A stretch of DNA of 43,495 nucleotides, taken from assembly GCA_937888925.1 (NCBI GenBank), contig CALARM010000118.1:1-43495 (forward strand), given 5' to 3'. Every line of letters starts with the position of its first letter. Within the stretch, counting starts at the first letter, position 1. The notes under the pieces are model-generated. The model was not told the DNA's origin. It saw only the letters and a program-made list of their open reading frames with translations, and did no database searches. The DNA is from an uncultured Synergistia bacterium. Lineage in GTDB: Bacteria; Eremiobacterota; SpSt-956; JAKJGF01. Positions 34,292 to 41,281 of this stretch are shown piece after piece. A program made the position numbers and the translations under genes.

Positions 34292-35524
34292 ATGATAAAC
34301 TCTATCAACATCAAAAACTTCCGGGGTATAAAAAAAGGTCAGATAAAAGATTTCGCAAAATTCAATCTCCTTATAGGAGATAACAATACCGGCAAATCAT
34401 CAATACTTGAAACCATTTATTTATCAGCAACTGCCAGTAAAAGTGCGAATCTCGATAATATCGGTAAAATTATGCTTTCTGACTCTGATTATATGGGATA
34501 CAATTCTTTTATCAGAGTCCATGAAAAACATGCCATGCCGGAAAAAAAATTAAATGAATGTTACGAAGGAGAGATAATAATAAAAAGCGGTTCCGGCGAT
34601 AATCCTTTTTATGGATATAAAATTTCAGATAAACCCGCTAATTTCACTGAAGAAGATGCAAAAAAAACAGGACTCTTTATTAGAAATCTTAAAGATAGAA
34701 AATCTAATGAGAAAATAAAAAAAATAAAAAATTTAATAGAAGAAGAAAAAATTACTTCTAAAAACAGTCATTTAACGTTTCTCTGGGATCCTGATATGAC
34801 TTATAACTACGCCGGCACAGCAGGATGGATCATAGAAGGAATATTGCCTGAAAAAGTCCTCTTTTATGATATACATCTGGTTTTTCAACATCTTCCCCTG
34901 TCTGTCGGCAGAAGAATGTTAAAAGAAATACCGGCCTGGACAAAAGAAGTCTACAGGTATTTTGCCAGGATTTTAAATCTTCCTGAAGATGGAAATCTGA
35001 GTTATATACCCCTGGAAAATAATACTGAATACCTTCAACCTTATATTGCAATTCAGGATAACCCGGCTCTGCCTTTAGACAGCTTCGGAGACGGAGCCAG
35101 ACTTGTATTCAAAGTTCTTGCCCCCCTTGTAGCTCTTGCAAAAGATATAAACAGAGAAAAATCTGGTTTATTTTTATGGGAAGAACCGGAATTATTTCAA
35201 AACCCGGTCACTCTTTATAAACTGCTTGAAACATTAGTTAATCTCACCAGAGATAAAAATATACAGATATTTATTACTACTCAGAGCATTGAAGTTATAG
35301 CCTGCTTTACAGATTTAATTCATAGAAAAACTATAGATGAAAATGATATAAAAGCCTATCAATTAAACCTTTCTGACGGAGAACTTAAAACAGCCTGGTT
35401 TACAGGAGAAAATCTTCTTGTATGGTTAAGAAATGGTTTTGATCCGAGAATATGGGCAAAATTCAAAAGCCCTCTCTCATATAAACTCAGAGTATCTGAA
35501 GAAGAGGGGGAAGAAGAATGTTAA
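34292..35524 (+). CDS. OLD/RecF-like ABC ATPase B, paired with TOPRIM B
   Basis: A paralog of ATPase A with 410 or so residues. It has SINIKNFRGIKKGQIKDFAK, Walker A GDNNTGKSS near residue 28, the signature LDSFGDGARLVFK near 270, Walker B LWEEPELFQNP near 303, then TTQSIEVIACF and a C-terminal GFDPRIWAK segment equal in place to the GSDPRFWNQ of ATPase A. The start is ATG 34292, with GGAG 9 bases upstream; the ATG at 34283 directly abuts that site. This start also aligns with ATPase A. It overlaps TOPRIM B by seven bases. ATPases A and B share motifs along their whole length but have diverged widely, so the duplication is old. Confidence 0.85.
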   Translation: MINSINIKNFRGIKKGQIKDFAKFNLLIGDNNTGKSSILETIYLSATASKSANLDNIGKIMLSDSDYMGYNSFIRVHEKHAMPEKKLNECYEGEIIIKSGSGDNPFYGYKISDKPANFTEEDAKKTGLFIRNLKDRKSNEKIKKIKNLIEEEKITSKNSHLTFLWDPDMTYNYAGTAGWIIEGILPEKVLFYDIHLVFQHLPLSVGRRMLKEIPAWTKEVYRYFARILNLPEDGNLSYIPLENNTEYLQPYIAIQDNPALPLDSFGDGARLVFKVLAPLVALAKDINREKSGLFLWEEPELFQNPVTLYKLLETLVNLTRDKNIQIFITTQSIEVIACFTDLIHRKTIDENDIKAYQLNLSDGELKTAWFTGENLLVWLRNGFDPRIWAKFKSPLSYKLRVSEEEGEEEC

Positions 35525-36291
35525 AATATCTGATTCCTGAAGGAAAAACAGAGATAAATATTATAAAACTGTTGAATAAAAAAAAGTTTATAAACTTCAC
35601 ACTGGAAGAAGATTGTAACTATCCGCAAGAAAGTGAGCCAGGTGGGAAAAGCCGTATTAATAGTTATATAAATAGCTTTGGAACAAGACTGGGTATCGAC
35701 CCATTAAGATACCTTATACTAAGAGATCTGGATGAACATGATAATGAAACCTTTGATACAATTAAACAAAGTATAGAAAATGCTGTAAAAAAGCTATTTG
35801 AAGTAAGGGGTTTCTCTGCCAGCCATATTAAATTAAAAAAATCAGATAACTATGCAAATATATATACTTTTTCTTCTGATATGCCGGATTTTAAACTTTC
35901 ACTGCATATAGCAGATTTCCCGAAGATTGACGATAATATGTCAAAATTTATCAAATCAACAACTGATGACTATATACTCAAACTTATTATTAAAGAAAAG
36001 ACCTTGGAAAACCTCTATAATAATTTATATAAAAATAAATCTATGAAACCGGATAGTCCCGATATTATTAAACAAAAAGTCATAAAAGAAGTCAGGGAAT
36101 TACTGGAAAACAACAAAATCATCATGGAAGAAGCAAAAGACTTTATAAGGATATACAGTGCTATAACCCGTACAGGACTTTCCCCTGCAGCTATCGTTAA
36201 TAAGATAATTAACCATTCCTGTGATGAAGATATTAAGGAAGTCTTTATTTCATTTATATGGGCAGTAAATTATCTTTCCGAAGAAAATTAA
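35518..36291 (+). CDS. TOPRIM-like protein B, partner of ATPase B
   Basis: A 257-residue paralog of TOPRIM A. Conserved are KYLIPEGKTEINIIKLL (Glu), YLILRDLDEHD (DxD near residue 70-76), FKLSLHIADFPKIDDNM, and EAKDFIRIYSAITR near the C-terminus. The acidic triad is better preserved than in protein A, where the DxD reads DCE. TOPRIM folds cleave nucleic acid with metal ions in OLD-type and PARIS-type defence systems; the target here is not known. It is the last gene before a 148-base gap that carries the cas6 promoter-like element. Confidence 0.72.
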   Translation: MLKYLIPEGKTEINIIKLLNKKKFINFTLEEDCNYPQESEPGGKSRINSYINSFGTRLGIDPLRYLILRDLDEHDNETFDTIKQSIENAVKKLFEVRGFSASHIKLKKSDNYANIYTFSSDMPDFKLSLHIADFPKIDDNMSKFIKSTTDDYILKLIIKEKTLENLYNNLYKNKSMKPDSPDIIKQKVIKEVRELLENNKIIMEEAKDFIRIYSAITRTGLSPAAIVNKIINHSCDEDIKEVFISFIWAVNYLSEEN

Positions 36292-36338
36292 CGTCATGAA
36301 AAACTCCCTTCAACAAAAATATATGAAAAAAAAATCAT

Positions 36339-36383
36339 AAATATTTTTTCACACCGACAGTTTTTGTCGGAGTAAATATAATA
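36339..36383 (+). promoter_or_regulatory. Palindromic promoter-like element, copy B, before cas6
   Basis: It matches copy A (15897-15940): AAATATTTTTTCACACCG, then ACAGTTTTTGTCGGAG and TAAATATAATAA. The stem CCGACA / TGTCGG is perfect with a five-base loop. TATAAT at 36377-36382 can serve as -10; TTCACA lies 23 bases upstream with the palindrome in between, the same spacing as in copy A. It would start the cas6 / MNT-HEPN / adaptation transcript near 36389. Confidence 0.6.
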
Positions 36384-36400
36384 AGATAAGTATAAATATA

Positions 36401-36426
36401 GACTCGAACAATAGAGGACTAAGAAA
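36401..36426 (+). repeat. CRISPR-repeat-like element in the cas6 leader
   Basis: GACTC, four changed bases, AATAGAGGACT and, after two inserted bases, GAAA reproduce the 3' two-thirds of the array repeat in order. The CTC and GAG that can pair in the repeat are kept while the loop differs. It lies just after the predicted transcription start, overlaps the weak ribosome binding site AAAGGA (36424-36429) and ends 13 bases before the cas6 ATG. Confidence 0.65.
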
Positions 36427-36439
36427 GGATAATCAACAA

Positions 36440-37393
36440 ATGCTTGATAAAATCTATCTTTCCAGATACAAATTTACTTTACTTCCCGAGTATGAATTAC
36501 ATCTCCCCCAGTATCTCGGTTCAACCCTTCGTGGAGGTTTCGGCTCAGTATTTCGCAAAATCGTATGCTGCTACAGAGACAAAATCTGTAATGAATGTCT
36601 TCTTAAAAGCAAGTGTATTTATTCCTACGTATTCGAAACCTCTCCCCCGGAGAACTCGGAAAAACTCAGAAATATAGAATCAATACCGAGACCTTATATA
36701 ATAGACCCTCCGGCCTTTGACTCAACTGCAGTCTATTCACCTGAAAGACCTTTACGTTTCTATTTGAATCTTATCGGCAAAGCCGTTGAATATTTTCCAT
36801 ACTTTATAGTTGCCTTTCAGGAACTCGGTAAAGTCGGAATAGGCAGAAAAAAAGAAAAATTCATCATTCAGGAAGTGGAAATTCAGGACATAGCAACAGG
36901 TAACCTGGAACAGATCTATTTTCCAAACGGAACTGTTTTAAACAAAAGATATATATTCTCACTGGAAGATGCATTAAAACAGGTAAACACAAAAGACTAT
37001 ACTGCAATAAAAATAGATTTTTTATCACCGGTTCGGCTCAAGGCAGGTTCATATCAGCACACACCTGTTTTCCGGCATTTCTTTGGTTCGTTACTTCGCA
37101 GGCTTTCATCACTTTCTTATTTTCACTGTAATACGGAACTGAAAATAAGCTATGCAAATATACTGACACAGGCTGAACATATCGAATTATTCGACAATCA
37201 CACTCACTGGAAGGACTGGGAAAGATATTCTTCAAGACAGCAAACGAAAATGAAGTTCGGCGGACTTATGGGTTCAACAGGTTACGAAGGTAATCTTACA
37301 CCATTTATGCCTTACCTTAATTTCGGCCAGTGGATTCATGTAGGGAAAAATGCCACATTTGGACTTGGTAAATATGAAATTTTAAGTTTATGA
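36440..37393 (+). CDS. cas6: CRISPR RNA endoribonuclease Cas6 (PF10040 type)
   Basis: Cuts the pre-crRNA within each repeat to give crRNAs with an 8-base 5' handle. The 317-residue protein starts YLSRYKFTLLPEYELHLPQY, LGSTLRGGFG, with a CNECLLKSKCIYSYVF cysteine group near 50-66. The C-terminal domain has the family's glycine-rich loop (GKNATFGLGKYEI) and FGGLMGSTGYEG. The catalytic residue cannot be assigned by eye. It is the only Cas6 in the window and must serve both effectors. Its expression may be self-limited through the repeat-like element just upstream. Confidence 0.87.
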   Translation: MLDKIYLSRYKFTLLPEYELHLPQYLGSTLRGGFGSVFRKIVCCYRDKICNECLLKSKCIYSYVFETSPPENSEKLRNIESIPRPYIIDPPAFDSTAVYSPERPLRFYLNLIGKAVEYFPYFIVAFQELGKVGIGRKKEKFIIQEVEIQDIATGNLEQIYFPNGTVLNKRYIFSLEDALKQVNTKDYTAIKIDFLSPVRLKAGSYQHTPVFRHFFGSLLRRLSSLSYFHCNTELKISYANILTQAEHIELFDNHTHWKDWERYSSRQQTKMKFGGLMGSTGYEGNLTPFMPYLNFGQWIHVGKNATFGLGKYEILSL

Positions 37394-37408
37394 TAGGGGG
37401 AAAAAGCA

Positions 37409-37729
37409 ATGAATATAAAAGAAAAATCTATTCTGGATAAATTTAAAAGCCTTTTATTAAAGAAAATCAAATTATATAAGCTATTTTTATTCGGCTCAAG
37501 AGCCAGAGAAGATGCAGATCCTGATTCAGACATGGACGTTATGGTAATTGTAGATGATCAACTTACAAAAGAGATAAAAGACCATATAAGTGATTGTGCT
37601 TGGGAGTCATGTTTTGGTTCCGGTATTATTCTGGTGCCGGTATATTTTGCAAGACAGGAATGGGAAGAAGGCCCTGAAAAATATTCCTTACTTGCTCAGG
37701 CAGTAGAAAAGGAGGGTATACTTTTATGA
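37409..37729 (+). CDS. MNT-type nucleotidyltransferase-domain protein
   Basis: A 106-residue minimal nucleotidyltransferase. The core LFLFGSRAREDADPDSDMDV holds the GS turn and the DxD that binds two metal ions in this fold. The family transfers AMP to a Tyr of its HEPN partner and so silences it, acting as antitoxin in MNT/HEPN toxin-antitoxin pairs. The Shine-Dalgarno AGGGGGA precedes the ATG, 15 bases after cas6. The stop overlaps the HEPN gene start as ATGA. Its place inside a cas operon is unusual. Confidence 0.85.
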   Translation: MNIKEKSILDKFKSLLLKKIKLYKLFLFGSRAREDADPDSDMDVMVIVDDQLTKEIKDHISDCAWESCFGSGIILVPVYFARQEWEEGPEKYSLLAQAVEKEGILL

Positions 37730-38127
37730 AATCTTATGATATGAAAACTCTAATCAAATATCGTCTCGAACAGGCACAGATCGCTATTGAAGATGGAACA
37801 TACCTTTTAAATGGCAATAGAAGTCCTCAGAGTATAGTAAATCGATCTTATTATGCTATGTTTTATGCAACACTCGCTTTACTTCAGGAGACAGGAAAGA
37901 TACCGTCAAAACATACAGGAGTAATAAGCCTTTTTGATACTGAATTCGTTCTAAAGAATATTTTTCCGAAAGAATTATCAAAAGATTTACATAAAGCATT
38001 CGATTTAAGGCAGATAACAGATTATAAAATAATTGACCCTATGACTCCAGATGAAGCAAGAGAAACATTGGAAAAAGCAATTAAATTTGTTGAAGCTGTC
38101 AAAGAATATTTTAAACATATTATTTAA
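37726..38127 (+). CDS. HEPN-domain protein, partner of the MNT protein
   Basis: A 133-residue helical HEPN protein: LIKYRLEQAQIAIEDGTYLL, then SIVNRSYYAMFYATLALLQE, then AFDLRQITDYKIIDP and a final helix. In HEPN toxins the RNase motif is R-x4-6-H. Here the matching place reads RQITDY without the His, so RNase activity is doubtful. This subgroup ('DUF86-unlike', with YYAMFYA) is common next to MNT proteins. It is translated together with the MNT gene. It may be a toxin, a nucleotide-binding regulator, or an addiction module that keeps the cas locus. Confidence 0.82.
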   Translation: MKSYDMKTLIKYRLEQAQIAIEDGTYLLNGNRSPQSIVNRSYYAMFYATLALLQETGKIPSKHTGVISLFDTEFVLKNIFPKELSKDLHKAFDLRQITDYKIIDPMTPDEARETLEKAIKFVEAVKEYFKHII

Positions 38128-38176
38128 TACTTGCTATATTAAAAATTTATAGTATAACCACTCAGGAGAAAAGAGA

Positions 38177-39187
38177 ATGGAAGTTATAGTAGAAGGATAC
38201 GGACTTTATCTCGGTAAAAAAAGCGAACGGCTTGTCATAAAAAAAGGGAAAGATGTTCTTGAAGAACATCCCCTTATGAATATTGAAAGAGTAACTATTA
38301 CTTCTATGGGTGTATCCATCTCTACAGATCTCCTGAAAGACTGTACGGAAAGAGGGATAATTATAAATCTTCTTTCCTGGGGAGGTAAGCCATATGCAAT
38401 GATTACCTCCCCTCATCTCACAGGCACAGTAATCACAAGAAGGGAACAATTTCGGGCCTATGATGATCAAAGAGGTATTGAATACGGAAGATCTATAGTA
38501 ACAGGAAAAATAAAAAACCAGATAAATACATTGAAATACTCCTCCAAATATAGAAAACAATCTGCACCGGGTGTATATAAACTCATTTATGAAAAAATCT
38601 CAAAAATGAATGAAATTATGAGTGAAACTTCTAAAGTTACAGGGAAAAATATAGATGAAGTAAGAGGAACTCTTTTATCTATTGAAGGCAGGGCATCTCA
38701 ATATTACTGGCAGGGCATAAAAGAAATTCTGGATGAAGACATAGATTTTCCGGGTCGTGAACATAGAGGAGCAACAGATCCGGTAAATTCTCTCTTAAAT
38801 TATGGATACGGCATTCTATGTTCCCGTATATGGGGAGCTTTATTACTTGCAGGGCTCGAACCTTACTGCGGTTTTATTCATGTAGACAGACCCGGTAAAG
38901 CGAGTCTTGTCTATGATGCAGTAGAAGAATTTCGTCAGCCTGTTGTAGATAGAGTTGTTCTTGCTTTTATTAACAGGAAAGGCCAGGTAGAAATAGATAA
39001 AGAAGGAATGCTGGAAGAAAAATGTAAGAAAAATTTTGCCGGAAAGATTATTGAAAGACTGGATGCCCATGAAAAATATGAAGGAAAGAAATATACCATT
39101 AAAACTATAATTCAAAGACAGACAAGAAAACTGGCTTCTTTTTTACGCAATGAAGGCAGGTTCGATCCTTTTATATGTAGCTGGTAG
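38177..39187 (+). CDS. cas1: CRISPR integrase Cas1
   Basis: The metal-dependent integrase that inserts new spacers. The 336-residue protein has the catalytic triad region: Glu in LLSIEGRASQYYW, His in GFIHVDRPGKASLVYDAVEE, and the acidic residues in the latter. The N-terminal beta domain (EVIVEGYGLYLGKKSERLVI) and RVTITSMGVSIS are typical. GGAG lies 9 bases upstream of the ATG. It is followed by cas2 after 5 bases. Confidence 0.95.
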   Translation: MEVIVEGYGLYLGKKSERLVIKKGKDVLEEHPLMNIERVTITSMGVSISTDLLKDCTERGIIINLLSWGGKPYAMITSPHLTGTVITRREQFRAYDDQRGIEYGRSIVTGKIKNQINTLKYSSKYRKQSAPGVYKLIYEKISKMNEIMSETSKVTGKNIDEVRGTLLSIEGRASQYYWQGIKEILDEDIDFPGREHRGATDPVNSLLNYGYGILCSRIWGALLLAGLEPYCGFIHVDRPGKASLVYDAVEEFRQPVVDRVVLAFINRKGQVEIDKEGMLEEKCKKNFAGKIIERLDAHEKYEGKKYTIKTIIQRQTRKLASFLRNEGRFDPFICSW

Positions 39188-39192
39188 AACAT

Positions 39193-39438
39193 ATGCAAAC
39201 CCTGATCATCTATGATATAGAAAGCGATAAAATCAGAAATAAAGCTGCAGAACACTGTAAAGATTATGGTTTAAAGAGGATTCAATTCAGTGCTTTTCTG
39301 GGAGATATGAACAGAAACAGAAGAGAAGAATTATTTCTTAAATTAAAAAAACTTCTTGGACAGGCAAAAGGAAATATTCAGTTAATTCCATTATGTGACA
39401 AAGATTATGGTTTAAGAAAGATAACGGTCAATGAATAA
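39193..39438 (+). CDS. cas2: CRISPR adaptation protein Cas2
   Basis: Forms the Cas1-Cas2 integrase complex. Ferredoxin-like fold with YDIESDKIRNKAAEHCKDYG at the start, where the usual first Asp is in IIYDIE, and IQFSAFLGDMN in the middle. At 81 residues it is at the short end of the family. Its stop overlaps the cas4 start by eight bases. Confidence 0.93.
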   Translation: MQTLIIYDIESDKIRNKAAEHCKDYGLKRIQFSAFLGDMNRNRREELFLKLKKLLGQAKGNIQLIPLCDKDYGLRKITVNE

Positions 39439-40012
39439 TATTGAGCTTAAAGTGTCTGATATAAAACAGTATCTTTATTGTCCCAGAGTCGTATATTTTT
39501 ACTATGTACTTCCTGTTCAGGCTAAATCTACTTTCAAAATGGAATATGGAAAGGACCAGCATATAAAATGGGAAGAGCTTGAAAAAAGGAGAACTTACAA
39601 AAAATATAAATTATCAGAAGGTGAAAGAATATTTAACAGTTTTTTTGTATCAGACAGACTTGGCCTTGCCGGGAAACTGGATCTTTTAATAAAAACACCG
39701 GAAGAATATGTACCTGTAGAATTTAAATATACATCAGGAGAAGTAGCTTTAAGTCACAGATATCAACTGGTAGCTTATGCCATGCTGGTTGAAGATGTAT
39801 ATCATCTTACAATAAGGAGGGGATTTGTCTATCTTATAATGCCGAATAAGCTTGAAGAAATAATTTTTACACAGGATGCCAGATCACAGGTAAAAAAAGT
39901 TCTGGAAAAAATCAGAAATATGATAAAAAAAGAAATAATGCCTGAAACAAACAGGTTTCGTTCCTGTTGCCGGGATTGTGAATATTTAAATTTTTGCGGA
40001 GATGTGTGGTGA
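39431..40012 (+). CDS. cas4: Cas4 RecB-like exonuclease
   Basis: Trims and orients prespacers and selects for the PAM. A 193-residue PD-(D/E)xK nuclease with a 4Fe-4S cluster: the N-terminal Cys is in YLYCPRVVYFYYV, GLAGKLDLLI holds the first Asp, VEFKYTSG the E-x-K and YQLVAYAMLVE the QxxxY-type motif. The C-terminal CCRDCEYLNFC completes the cluster. All conserved residues are present. Confidence 0.92.
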   Translation: MNNIELKVSDIKQYLYCPRVVYFYYVLPVQAKSTFKMEYGKDQHIKWEELEKRRTYKKYKLSEGERIFNSFFVSDRLGLAGKLDLLIKTPEEYVPVEFKYTSGEVALSHRYQLVAYAMLVEDVYHLTIRRGFVYLIMPNKLEEIIFTQDARSQVKKVLEKIRNMIKKEIMPETNRFRSCCRDCEYLNFCGDVW

Positions 40013-40017
40013 TTTAA

Positions 40018-40947
40018 ATGTATTTTCTTTCATCTGAAGAACGACAGTTTCTTTTAAAAGGACTCCTTCCAAAGACCAGAGAAATGAATGTTGTAGATGA
40101 ATTAAGGGGATGGAACTGGAACCGTCCTCCTCTTGCTCCTGTATATGATTTAAAATTACCTCTTTATGAAATAGCAGGAAAATATTGCCCTGTCGGTAAA
40201 GATGTATATTTAAAAAGAGTGATGAGTGTGTCCGGGAATTTGAATTTTCTTATGATTCAGGGTATAGTCCTCCATGATGTCATGGTAGAAATAATGACCA
40301 AGGCAAAAAAACTTATATATACGATGGGAGTCAGCAATTATATTTCTATTTTTAATGAATTGAGTAATAATACCCATGAAATTCCCGGGAAATATGTAAA
40401 ATTACTTGATAATAATCTGGATCTTTTACAAAAAAGAGTGAACTATCTGTGGGAATTCGAAGCAAGAAATATAACTGCAAGAATCCAGGAAGTGTTATCA
40501 CATCAGCCTTACATAGGAGAAGACTCTCTTGCATATCATGCGTTACCGGTCATTATGGAACAGAAACTTGACGGATCGTTCCTGGGTATGAGTCATTATT
40601 TAAGCTCAGATGCATTTATTTTTTCAGAACCTATGATTCTGGATTTGAAATTTGATATTAAAAGAGATTTTCATAAATTGACTACAACAGGATATGCTAT
40701 GGTTATCGAGTCCTTATATGAATACCCTGTAAATATTGGCTGCCTCATCTATCCGGAATTCCGAGAAGACGGGAGAATAACTGTAAAGAAAGATTTTCAT
40801 TTTATCAATGAAGAACTTCGTCAATGGTTTATTGAAGAGAGAGATGAAAAAATGAGAATGGTTTTTGAAGAGATAGATCCTGGGATGCCTGAAAAGTGTT
40901 ATGAAAATTGCCAGTATATGGCAAAATGTCCCGGTTCAGGGAGATAA
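40018..40947 (+). CDS. csa1: Csa1-type Cas4-like nuclease
   Basis: A second Cas4-family protein, of the Csa1 (Cas4a, PF06023) branch best known from type I-A loci. The N-terminus MYFLSSEERQFLLKG with VVDELRGWNWNRPPL is diagnostic. ILDLKFDIKRDF has the D-x-K, and the C-terminal CYENCQYMAKCPGSG the iron-sulfur cysteines. Length is 309 residues. It is the last gene before the CRISPR leader. In I-A systems Csa1 and Cas4 together define spacer ends and orientation, so here the adaptation module probably has the same two-nuclease arrangement although the effector is I-B. Confidence 0.85.
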   Translation: MYFLSSEERQFLLKGLLPKTREMNVVDELRGWNWNRPPLAPVYDLKLPLYEIAGKYCPVGKDVYLKRVMSVSGNLNFLMIQGIVLHDVMVEIMTKAKKLIYTMGVSNYISIFNELSNNTHEIPGKYVKLLDNNLDLLQKRVNYLWEFEARNITARIQEVLSHQPYIGEDSLAYHALPVIMEQKLDGSFLGMSHYLSSDAFIFSEPMILDLKFDIKRDFHKLTTTGYAMVIESLYEYPVNIGCLIYPEFREDGRITVKKDFHFINEELRQWFIEERDEKMRMVFEEIDPGMPEKCYENCQYMAKCPGSGR

Positions 40948-41281
40948 TTAATTGAGCAAAATATGTTGTAGATTTCAGCACTAAATGTTATACTATTAAA
41001 TACAATATATTATAAAGGAAATATCCATTTTCGAAAATCATAGGAAAAATTCTCATGGAGAAATATTTTTGGGAAACGGCAGAATGTGAATGGAGATTAA
41101 AATGTTAGATATGACCGGGCTTTTTAGAAAAATAAATTTTTCGCAAATCGAGCAGGTTTTTTTGCAGAAAAGATATTTTCGAAGTCATAAGATGAATTCT
41201 GTAAAAAAGTCAATATCAATAAATCTTGAAAAGCTTGCCAATAACTGTACTTTGACAATTAAATATTTGTAATCGTGGGCG
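40948..41281 (+). promoter_or_regulatory. CRISPR leader (334 bp, non-coding)
   Basis: AT-rich DNA between the csa1 stop and the first repeat, without a credible gene. A possible promoter is TTGTAG (40966-40971) with TATACT (40989-40994) 17 bases apart. A TTGACA at 41252-41257 lies close to the array but has no matching -10. The array polarity (degenerate repeat at the far end) confirms that this side is the leader. Confidence 0.7.

Noticed and set aside
41090..41272. 60-codon frame in the CRISPR leader
   Set aside because: Atypical composition, and its place ends ten bases before the first repeat; the region behaves as a leader. A GGAG-like ribosome site is present but not enough.
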